64,000 bases of DNA from Atherix ibis (Eukaryota > Arthropoda > Insecta > Diptera > Athericidae). Both the position numbers and the translations under genes were made by a program. Below the pieces are notes generated by a model. The model was not told the origin of the DNA, made no database searches, and saw only the letters and a program-made list of their open reading frames with translations. This document shows, in pieces, positions 22,156 to 32,900 of this stretch (position 1 is the first letter of the stretch; each line of letters opens with the position of its first letter). Where the stretch lies: the NCBI GenBank assembly GCA_958298945.1, contig OY282607.1, forward strand, positions 80,565,868 through 80,629,867. The letters are read 5' to 3'.

Positions 22156-23413
22156 CGTGGGCTACTATATATATTTCTGGCCTAATAATGAAAATGCGAA
22201 TATTTATCAACGAAAAAGGTTTTATTGTTTTTCAAAATATTCTCCATCAAGATTTATACACTTTTGCATGCGCTCAAACCAATTTTCGAAGCACTTTTTC
22301 CACTCCGATTGAGACACCTCCAAAACATGGTTTTTGAATGCTTCAACAGCATCTTCTGGCGACGAAAATCGTTGAAAGTCATTGGGTGCCAAGTCAGGGC
22401 TGTACGGAGGATGACCCATCAATTCGACGTTTTGTCCGGTCAAAAAGGCGCTGGTTTGAGCCGATGTGTGAGAGCTCGCATTGTCATGGTGCACAATGAT
22501 TCGACTTCTCTTGTTCGTTTTTCGAATTTCTCCGAAGACTTCAGGCAAACAAATGGTGGTGTACCACTCAGAATTGACCGTCCTACGTTGCACAAGCGGA
22601 ACAGTCGCCACATGACCAGTTTTGCCAAAGAAACAAGCGACCATTTGCTTCGAAGTGCTTCTTCCACGAACAACTTTCGTTGGATTTGACTCGTCTTGGA
22701 AGACCCACACGGTCGATTGCTGTTTTGTTTCGGGCTCATACGCATAGATCCATGATTCGTCACCTGTGACGATCTTATAAACGTCTTTTGAAGCACCGCG
22801 ATCGTATTTTTTCAGCATTTCTTTACACCAATCCACACGAGCCTTTTTTTGAGCGATTGTCAAATTGTGCGGGATCCAACGAGAACAAACCTTTTTTACG
22901 GCCAGGTGTTCATGCAATATCGAATGTATGCTGGTGGGAGAAATGCCTAGGCATGCCTCTATCTCACGGTATGTCACATGACGGTCTTGCATTATCAGTT
23001 CACGTACGGCATCGATGTTTTCTGGAACAACGGCTGTTTTTGGACGACCTTCACGGAATTCGTCTTTGAGCGAGCGTCGGCCACGATTGAATTCGTTGTA
23101 CCAGTTTTTCACAGTGCTATAGGATGGTGCTTCATAGCCATACAAAGATTTAAGTTCATCGATGCACTCTTGTCGTGATAATCCACGTCGAAAGTTGTGA
23201 AAAATGATCGCACGAAAATGTTCACGAGTTAATTCCATTTTTTTGCCAAATTGATTTTTTCAAGTCACTGTAAACAACACAAATGATAGTCGTACGTCAA
23301 AACGTTCTGAGTACGTTTATGCTAAAAAATGTCAAACTTTCCAATGGAAATGTCAGATCGCACCTGGCAACACTTAGTGTTGCCTAGGCCAGAAATATAT
23401 ATAGTAGCCTACG
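22156..23413 (-). mobile_element. Recent mariner, copy 1 (36-bp deletion)
   Basis: 1,258 bp element flanked by TA on both sides (22154-22155 and 23414-23415). Its inverted terminal repeats read gggctactatatatatttct at one end and the matching inverse at the other. By eye it differs from the full-length copy at 25862-27155 mainly by a 36-bp in-frame deletion. It is inserted within the transposase gene of the rosa-like element. Confidence 0.95.
22222..23238 (-). CDS. Mariner transposase, 338 aa, internal deletion
   Basis: DD34D transposase starting at 23238 (MELTREHFRAII). Paired HTH domains occupy the first 110 residues, then WIPHNL, the first Asp in VTGDESWIY, the second in VHHDNASSH, and SPDLAPNDF with the third Asp. 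Identical in protein sequence to the 350-residue copy at 26037-27089 except that 12 residues just after the third Asp (beginning FLFPHIKKK) are missing. That loss removes conserved structure behind the active site, so the protein is probably inactive although its frame is open. Mariner transposases cut and rejoin DNA at TA dinucleotides. Confidence 0.95.
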   Translation of the reverse strand: MELTREHFRAIIFHNFRRGLSRQECIDELKSLYGYEAPSYSTVKNWYNEFNRGRRSLKDEFREGRPKTAVVPENIDAVRELIMQDRHVTYREIEACLGISPTSIHSILHEHLAVKKVCSRWIPHNLTIAQKKARVDWCKEMLKKYDRGASKDVYKIVTGDESWIYAYEPETKQQSTVWVFQDESNPTKVVRGRSTSKQMVACFFGKTGHVATVPLVQRRTVNSEWYTTICLPEVFGEIRKTNKRSRIIVHHDNASSHTSAQTSAFLTGQNVELMGHPPYSPDLAPNDFQRFSSPEDAVEAFKNHVLEVSQSEWKKCFENWFERMQKCINLDGEYFEKQ

Positions 23414-23656
23414 TAGCGAGCACAGTTGGACGATTATTACGGCCATAAAATGGCAAAAGCGCACGAAAAGTTGCAATTGGAGAACGATTATTTTGATAAT
23501 ACAATTGAATAATTTGTAAACGTTGTTTTTGCGTATATCTCTCCATGATGAAATTGTAAACATTACTGAATACAATGAAAAAAAAGCCAGATCATGACAT
23601 ATTACAAATGGCCGAAACGTCACTTAGAAATCATATCACTCTCATTGCAAAACCCT

Positions 23657-23947
23657 ATAGAAACATTGCCTTCAACGTTTTGACAGCTTTACCTGCCAAA
23701 GTAATAAAATTTTATTATTACTCACACCTTTTTATTAATCACTCAAAACAAACAATAATAATTATAATAAAATTAATAAAAATAAATAATAATAATAAAT
23801 GTATTAATACAATTTTAATAAATACATGTTTATGCATTATTGAAATAAAAATTATTTTGACTAAATTAGAGATTTCGTAATACGTTCAAAATGTATTGTT
23901 AATTATTTTTAAGACCTTCTTGCATATATATTAGTATTGGTTATTTT
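23657..23947. other. Intergenic, AT-rich; tan 3' flank
   Basis: Short AT-rich interval between the rosa-like element and the tan stop codon, presumably including the tan 3' UTR. No other feature recognised. Confidence 0.4.
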
Positions 23948-26900
23948 TTAATCTTTTAATTCTAATGGTATAACAACTTGTGGCCTATGCGTTTTTGGAT
24001 TATCTGAATAAATGGCCAATGTTCTTTCTTTACAATCAAATATTCCAGTTGCTATAGTTTTGACTAATTCATCTTTTGTACCATCTTCACGGAAAATAGG
24101 ATGCGGTTTTTTACTATTATCACCAAGCAAATTTAAAACATCCGCTTTTGTTTTCAATTGTGCATGTCCATGAAATGCATCCATTCTGCTTATACTAGAA
24201 TCCACCATTATTTTATTGTCATCTTTTATAAGTAGGCGTAAATATCTGTTAAAAAAATTAGATTGATTATAATTAAGTAGATAAAAAGGGATAGAGGTTA
24301 TCTTAAAGAGTATTTTTAGTGTACAATATTTAGTAAAAATATTAAGTCGTAATGCTTTTAAAAATATCAAATATAATCCAGATAGAAAAATATTAATTTA
24401 AAAAATTATACGATATGTGGTAGAAAAGTAATGAGACTGATTTTTAGTTTATTTTTTGTAAATCAATGTTTTTCTATTTAATGTAGTTTTTTTGGGGGTC
24501 ATTTTCTGTGGAATCACCTTCAGCTCCTTAGTTACACACATTTGAATAATATACTATCGATAGTATCAGAATGACGGAATTTCAATTGAATTCAAGCTTC
24601 AAAAATTAAAAAAAGTCACATCTACTTTAATCAGATGAAAAGGGGAGAAGGTTGGGCAACAATAGGAATCCCTTTTTTCGACAAAATTTCTATGATGAAG
24701 ATGATTGTGTGACAGGTAGTCTTTGCTATGATCCGTGTGTCTGCAATGTTCGATTTGACGAGAATTACTCGTTTTTTGAGCCTTTCAAATACTTTTATAT
24801 AAGAAGCTCGGTTGACAGCATGTCCCATAGATTCGTTCTGTATCAGCATTCAATTTTGACTCAGGTATCAGCATGAGGAATGTCATTCTCAGTAAGTCTA
24901 TCAAGCTTTTGCATACTGTACGAGAAACCTTCATCAATATTGAGCTGGCGGGGCTACTCATAAATGAAGCCAAAACAAAAATGCTAGGCTACTCATAAAT
25001 GAAGCCAAAACAAAGCAGCGTTGGCGTCAAAAAAAAAGACCTATTACCACTAATCGAATACAGATAGGAGACTATAGCTTCGCAAGAGTTTTAATTATTT
25101 TCCTATTTGGGGTCAAGTGTCGCAGCCGATAACAAAATGGATGAAGAAATCCGCACACGGTTGCTGGTAGAAGAGGCTACTTCAGTCGGTCTAAATTATT
25201 TTGTTTTTTAAAATTCTGGACATAAGATCGAAGCGTACTGTTGTACAAGATACTAGCCTTAGCCGTCCTCATGTATTCTTTGGACACGGGTTGTGAGTAA
25301 AAATAGTTGCATACTCTTGTCCGAAATTCGAGAGGAGAATTCTTCGAAGAATTTTTGACCCCATACATGAGAATGGACGATTCTGGTGGGCTGGACACTT
25401 AATCCGTATGGACGAGGAAGGTTCTGTCCGAAAAGTCTACTAGTAATACTAGTCTTACCAGTCCTCATGTATTCTTCGGACACGGGTTGTCAGCAAAAAT
25501 AGTTGCAAACTCTTATCCGAAATTCGAGAGAATCCTTCGAAGAATGTTTGGCCCTATTAATGAGAATGGACAATTCCGATTGGCTGGACACTTAATCCGT
25601 ATGGACGAGGAAGGTCCTGTCCGAAAAGTCTACAGTGGCTCCATTTATGATAGAGTGACGGTATTTAGCTGCGAGTGTCGAACTGGAAGACCGCGGTGCA
25701 TCGCCGGAACGTCCGGAGTTTTTTTTGATCAGCAGGCCTAGATGCGTGTCTCGGTTGTTGTACCGTCAATAATGATAACGCCGGGACGTCTGGAGTTTTT
25801 TGACTCAGCAGGCCTAGATGCGTGTCCTGGTGGTCCAAGTTTTGCTGTTCAATTTTTTGTACGTAGGCTACTATATATATTTCTGGCCTAGGCAACACTA
25901 AGTGTTGCCAGGTGCGATCTGACATTTCCATTGGAAAGTTTGACATTTTTTAGCATAAACGTACTCAGAACGTTTTGACGTACGACTATCATTTGTGTTG
26001 TTTACAGTGACTTGAAAAAATCAATTTGGCAAAAAAATGGAATTAACTCGTGAACATTTTCGTGCGATCATTTTTCACAACTTTCGACGTGGATTATCAC
26101 GACAAGAGTGCATCGATGAACTTAAATCTTTGTATGGCTATGAAGCACCATCCTATAGCACTGTGAAAAACTGGTACAACGAATTCAATCGTGGCCGACG
26201 CTCGCTCAAAGACGAATTCCGTGAAGGTCGTCCAAAAACAGCCGTTGTTCCAGAAAACATCGATGCCGTACGTGAACTGATAATGCAAGACCGTCATGTG
26301 ACATACCGTGAGATAGAGGCATGCCTAGGCATTTCTCCCACCAGCATACATTCGATATTGCATGAACACCTGGCCGTAAAAAAGGTTTGTTCTCGTTGGA
26401 TCCCGCACAATTTGACAATCGCTCAAAAAAAGGCTCGTGTGGATTGGTGTAAAGAAATGCTGAAAAAATACGATCGCGGTGCTTCAAAAGACGTTTATAA
26501 GATCGTCACAGGTGACGAATCATGGATCTATGCGTATGAGCCCGAAACAAAACAGCAATCGACCGTGTGGGTCTTCCAAGACGAGTCAAATCCAACGAAA
26601 GTTGTTCGTGGAAGAAGCACTTCGAAGCAAATGGTCGCTTGTTTCTTTGGCAAAACTGGTCATGTGGCGACTGTTCCGCTTGTGCAACGTAGGACGGTCA
26701 ATTCTGAGTGGTACACCACCATTTGTTTGCCTGAAGTCTTCGGAGAAATTCGAAAAACGAACAAGAGAAGTCGAATCATTGTGCACCATGACAATGCGAG
26801 CTCTCACACATCGGCTCAAACCAGCGCCTTTTTGACCGGACAAAACGTCGAATTGATGGGTCATCCTCCGTACAGCCCTGACTTGGCACCCAATGACTTC

Positions 26901-29900
26901 TTTTTATTCCCACACATCAAGAAAAAAATGCGTGGTCAACGATTTTCGTCGCCAGAAGATGCTGTTGAAGCATTCAAAAACCATGTTTTGGAGGTGTCTC
27001 AATCGGAGTGGAAAAAGTGCTTCGAAAATTGGTTTGAGCGCATGCAAAAGTGTATAAATCTTGATGGAGAATATTTTGAAAAACAATAAAACCTTTTTCG
27101 TTGATAAATATTCGCATTTTCATTATTAGGCCAGAAATATATATAGTAGCCCACGTAACGCACTACAAAAATACAACTTCACTTATCACGTTATATAGGA
27201 TCGCACAGTTACGGACAATAAATTGCATGTCTAGAAGAGACTAACGTACAAGCTGTTTGAAAAGGAAGCCCCCAAAGTTGCCAGATCGAGCTCTGTTATG
27301 CCGTCCCCATTACTTTTCTGCTACATCATTAAGATCACAAAATAATTTTTATAACTATCGACAATAGCCTAGTAGTTGGTTTACCCAATCAAATATTATT
27401 TTTTTAATACTTTATAGGATGTGTTACTTGCCAGAGAAGTTTTTTTCTTGGAAGCTGATTAGCAAAACACTGACAATGTTATTGGAATGTAAAAATTTCT
27501 ATAATTTAATAACTGCAGTGTATTGAAGAATTAAGACTTATAACAACCGATAGCGATTAAGAAATATTGTAGTATAAATAATGAAAAATTATTTAGATTT
27601 AAAAATATATTACATTCCAATTGATTAATAGAATTAATATTATAAGATCGTGACTTATTTATGGAATTGGCTGCAAGACACACCGTCTTTTAGGATTAAC
27701 CTGGCACCACAGGTGATATTTTTTTCTAACTAAATCTAAATTTGTCTTACAATAATATGAATTCCGTTTAATACTTACTTATTGCAATGAAAACTCGTTT
27801 CTCCTTTCTTAAAATCTTTTATATCTAGTACGGTTTCGCACTTATTATCTGATGGTGCAATTTCAATATTTTGAAATCCTTGACATCCGTTTTGCCTGTA
27901 TAATATTTAATTAGATTAAAACTATTTTTTTTTTCTAAATTTTAATAAAAATCCCTATCATAATTGTAAAAAAAATTTTATTTTCAGTTTTTAATTCAAA
28001 ACCTACTTTAAGAAAGTCATATTTATAGAGCATCCATCAGCTGCACCGATATTATTTTTCAGTATCGAATTGAATTCGTTCAAGTTTTCAGCAGCTAATA
28101 AAGCTCTGGTGATAAAATGACGAGCTATAAACGGAAATGTTATTAAAAATTATCCTTTAGAATTTATGCTTAAACATTTTGTTTACGTATTTTTCCACTT
28201 TGAAGATTCGGAGCTGATAGGGTATTGATTGTAAATATTAATCCGTGATGATTATAATTCATCGTATATCCGGGTAAATGGCCCGGATAACATAGTGACA
28301 TGAAATTTTCTTCTTTAATATTATCCTTTAAGGTGTCATCAATTATATGTGCTTTCACAAAATAAAAATGGCTCAAATTATGTATTAGTGCATCTTCGTT
28401 ATGTCCTAACACTTGCTAGAAAATTATCAAATAATTTCGATTTCTAATAATTTGAAAATTTTAATTATAAATACACAATCAGATTCATTTATCCAAATTG
28501 TTGAACATCCTACAGGCATCTGATTGGTTTCTTTTTTCGTGTCGTTAAGACAAGTTGGCAAAATTTCATCCATATGAAGTAAAAATAGCTAAAAACAATT
28601 TTATTTAAACATTTCAATAAATATATTTTGATATGTTTTGAAAAAAAATTTATTTATTTACAATTCATAAAATTTTTATATTTATTATGGGAATAAGTTC
28701 CTGCACCTTTTTTGAATAAAGTTTTTCGTTTATTTATATAAATTGACACATAAAATGATTTGATTCAAAGTATCCCCTATCGGAAGCAACAACTTTCTTG
28801 AATATTCCCGGTAATAAATGGATACGGGTACTGGGAAGGATACTGATATTAAGTCTTTTTTCGATACTTTCATGAGAAGTGAACTGCTCTTTGGAAAGGA
28901 GCAATATCCTTGGGCAAAATTTTCCATTTTACCTCTTCCATTTATTTCTGGATCCACGCGTTGTCTTGTAGCCGAACTAGGCTGTTTCGTCTATCGTCCC
29001 ATTCCGACCGTTTTTTTCTTCAAAGCTTCAATATTATTAGCTGCATTCGATAACGATAATCAGTAATGGTTTCTGGCAGTTTCAGAAGTTTGTAATAAAT
29101 AACACCCCGCGGGTATTGCGTTTTGGCGTTGATGGACCAGGTTCTTCTGGCTTTGTGCATACTTTATGTAGTTTAGAATTGCCGTAGTAAATTTATTCTC
29201 GAATCTAACAATGCGATGCGAAAAACCCTTTCTTTTCTGTCGTCGGAATAGTATCTCCCATATGACCAAACGTCTCTCGATGCCTCTCTCGTTTAATTGA
29301 TATGGAACCCAACTTCACAGTAGATCTATAACTATTTAACGCAAATGCCAAAACCTTGACCATTTGAGTTCAATATTGATCAAGTAGTTCTAATTGTTCT
29401 GCGTCTTTATCACCCACTTCGAAATCACCGTCATTAAAACGTCGAAACCAGTATTTACATGTTCCCCAAGATGGCGGTTGACCACCGTAAATTTCAACCA
29501 ATAAACGATATGTTTCCACGGCACTACTCAAGAATATATTATAGTAATGAAGGAGAACTTCCGAAAATGCTGCTTTGTCGGGATAAATGTTGTCGGCATT
29601 ATTTTCAATGCCAAAATATTGGGTTGTTCGGAAAGTAATTTCGTTGTTTCCCTATAGAGGACTTATTTGTATTTTTTCAGAACCAACTTCACACTTAAGC
29701 CGCATAATCATATGTATTTTGACAGCTGACATAGCAAGATTTGTTTGTGAAAAAATTCGATTGATTCCGCATAGTTTTTGGTTGATACCCAACACAGCAT
29801 TTTCGGCATATTTTACTTTTTTACTATAGAAAAGATAAAAATGCTGTTCAAGCAATAACAAAATTATCCGATGTGTATGGGGAAGATGTGTTAAGTGAGC

Positions 29901-32900
29901 GCCATTACCAAAACTGGTTTGCAAAATTTCGATCCGGCAATTTCGATCTTAAAGATGCACCACGTTCTGGAAGGTCAGTTGAAGCTGATGAAGACATAAT
30001 AAAGGCATTAATTGATGCAAACTGGCGTATAACAACTCGTGAGATCGCTGAGAGATTCAATTTATCGAATTCGACCGTTCATGATCATTTGAAGCAACTA
30101 GGTTTAACCTCAAAACTCGACATATGGGTTCCTCATCTTCTTACGGAAAAAAATTTGTGCCGTCGAATTGACGTTTGTGATTTGCTTCTTAAACGCCAAG
30201 AAAATTATCCATTTTTGAAGCGTATTATTGCTGGAGACTAGAAATGGGTTGTCTACAATAATGTTAAGCGCAAAAGATCCTGGAGTAGAAGAGATAAACC
30301 GGCTCAAAGCACTTCGAAAGCCAATATTCATCAAAAAAGGGTTATGTTATCTGTTTGGTGGAATTTCAAAGGAATTGTTTATTTTGAGCTTCTACCGAGC
30401 AACACAACAATCAATTCTCAAGTGCCTGTCATTAGTTGGACAAATTGAACGATTAACTTAAAGAAAAAAGACCAGAATTGGTCAATAGAAAAGGTATAGT
30501 GTTCCAACAAGATAATGCGAAACCACATACACGTTTGCCTACTCGGCAAAAGTTTTTAGAGCATGGATGGGACATACTGCTATAACCACCATACTTTCCA
30601 GACCTAACACCTTCCGATTATCATTTGTTCCGGTCTCTACAAAATTTTTTAGATGGTAAAACGTTTAATGGAAATGAGGAAGTTAAAAAATCACTTAGAT
30701 CAGTTTTTGCCAGCAAAGAACAAAAATTTTATGATCGTGGAATCATGCTACTACCAGAAAGATGGCAAAGAGTATTGGATTAGACTGGATAATATATAAT
30801 TAATTCAATATAAAAAAATCGTCTTTCATTTTTATTTTTTTTAAAAACGAAATTACTTTCCGAACGACCCAATAGAGCATATTCTTCACGCTTCGAACAA
30901 ATTGGCAGATAGTGTATTTGAGAGGTCATATACACATACGCCTTCAAATCCGAAGGTTTCATCGAATACCAATCTAGTGCCATTAGCGACATCATTCTGT
31001 AAAAGGGTAAGAACTTATTCCCATAGTATAATATTGTTAGAGAAAAACGTAAAAAACACTTGCATGCAGTTCGATTTTAGTATTCATTATATGTTATACA
31101 TAAAATTTTTTTTTAACTCAAACAATAAAAATTATTATAATTAGTTCTGTTATAATAAGAATAATAATTAGTTAAACGTGTAAAAAATACATTCCCTTTC
31201 ACCTTATGCAATTTTAAAATTATTCACACGTAGATTTGGGGGGCTTGGCGTGTCACTCACTATTCCTTTAAATTCCGGTCGTTTACAAACATTTAAATCG
31301 AACATTTTCCTTAAAACCATTTATTACTTAATAATGTATAGTTTATTTTTAAATAGCCCTAATTGGTTAGAAAAGCACCTTTTCCATAGTTGTTACGAGA
31401 TTCTATGTTAATTAAAGAATTTGCTTATTTTTATAATACAAAAATAATTGTACAATTCAATAAAAAAATACCTGCTAATAATAATTACATTTATAATAGG
31501 TAATTTATAAATTTTTCTCTTATATATTGTTTAAATTCTATAATAAAAATAATAATAATAAATTAATGAAAAAATACTATTTTTACCTTATGAAACTCAA
31601 CACCTGCACCATCTGATAAACCTTCCAATTCTCTTATGTACTGTGGATATTCATTTTTAACTGCTTCTAGTGTTTCTGTATAAGCTTTTTCTATAAGCAT
31701 ATTGAAGAAATTTTTAACTCACCAATCTAATTACTACAATAAAAATTAGTTCGTAAATATACTCACTTCCACAATTAGTATTATAAAGTGGTAGGTATGA
31801 TTCGTTTAATGGTGTGTAAATTTCCAAAAAGTTCTTGATTAATGCGCTAAATGTATATCCCTAATGGATAAATATAGGAAATTTTATTAAAAAAAGAAAA
31901 AAAATTACAATAATGAACTTAAAAAATATATGATTTTTATTTAGTGCTCGGTTATTTGGGTTAATCTATCAGAATTACAGGATGAGCCAATTTGTTTGTA
32001 AGGTTCCTTAGATTTGTACCAGCGGCTAGTATGTCTTGTGACGACTATTTATTATGTTTTGTAGAGTAAATTAATTTTTTTTTTAAAAAGAATCGTAAAT
32101 GTAGGGTTTAGAAATATATAGGATCAAGACGATTCACAATGGAAGGAATCCTTTTCGCGAAGTAATACTGCATTAGTTGGCATTCGCCTAATGTATAATA
32201 ATTGTAACCTGAACGCCATAGGATCGGAAGATAAGACGAGGGTAGCTTCCTAAAATGAATTTCTGGGCGAGTACAGAATGTCATATTATCTAATTCTGAG
32301 AAGCTTTCACGACCAAATAATTCCTGCAGGGCCCAGTACCAAAAACAACTCGAAACTTCTATTGTTGAGTAGATTATGTCGATTCTCAGTGAGTACACAA
32401 TCATTTAATGAGTCAAGTATGGCTTTGAAGGCTGATGGGTAATTGGAAAAGTTAATACAAAAATTTTAGAAGGGATATTGAGTAGACTGCTTTATTGAGG
32501 CCAATAAAAAATTATTGCTCATTTTCCAGTCTATTTGTCTATGAGTGGGGAAAGCTGTTAAATGCCATTTAGTTAGCAGGTAAGGCAAGTTAGGGATTAC
32601 TGCGGACACTATGTGTAGACGCGGCTGACTTGTCTATTATGCATGGTTCATCCAACGTAAATCAACATTCCTATTATTCAGAAGATTGTGTCGAATACTG
32701 TTAAGAGCTGCGTGATTAATAGCTTTAAGGGTGGCAAAACTATTACTAAAAATAACAAAAACTAACCACGAATAGCTTTAAGGGTGGCAAAACTATTACT
32801 AAAAATAATAATGTATCTGCTACTGGTTATATTATATGAAATCTCTAGTGCTGTTTTTATTACCCACTATTTGCCATGGAGAGAGACACTATAACGTGGA

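Larger units (their letters stand above)
21098..23656 (-). mobile_element. rosa-like DD41D transposon, interrupted by a mariner
   Basis: Minus-strand Tc1/mariner-superfamily element. The transposase N-terminus is at about 23545-23416 (MERYTQKQRLQIIQLYYQ), the rest at 22153-21203. Catalytic boxes: FSDEAHFHL, WLQQDGATCHT and CDLTPLDYFLWG; 41 residues separate the second and third Asp, the spacing that defines the rosa (DD41D) group. Ends carry inverted repeats with agagtgatatgatttct next to TA (left about 21097, right about 23657). Removing the mariner at 22156-23413 and one TA restores the reading frame across the junction (RPTVLA then IRRIVKNFE), so the host copy was coding-competent there when it was hit. 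Native length about 1.3 kb. Confidence 0.85.
24413..27325 (-). mobile_element. Composite mariner relic in tan intron 7, host of a nest
   Basis: Outer ends are gtggtagaaaagtaatgag at about 24417 and its inverse (cattacttttctgctacatc) at about 27325. The 5' leader (27325-27158) resembles the mariner 5' end at 61675. C-terminal transposase remnants lie at 24631-24849 (RLKKRVILVKSNIADTRIIA, LSKKGIPIVAQP). Between the two are an RTE LINE fragment and the full-length mariner copy 2. The catalytic SPDLxPCDFF motif near 24640 is collapsed. Internal borders between the nested parts are approximate. Confidence 0.6.

Noticed and set aside
22225..23178. Antisense frames across the mariner copies (also at 26097-27086)
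   Set aside because: Shadows of the transposase gene; they appear in both copies only because the copies are nearly identical.
32108..32404. 98-codon minus-strand frame in tan intron 1
   Set aside because: No domain or splice context, and it lies inside the TA-flanked element. Not supported as a gene.
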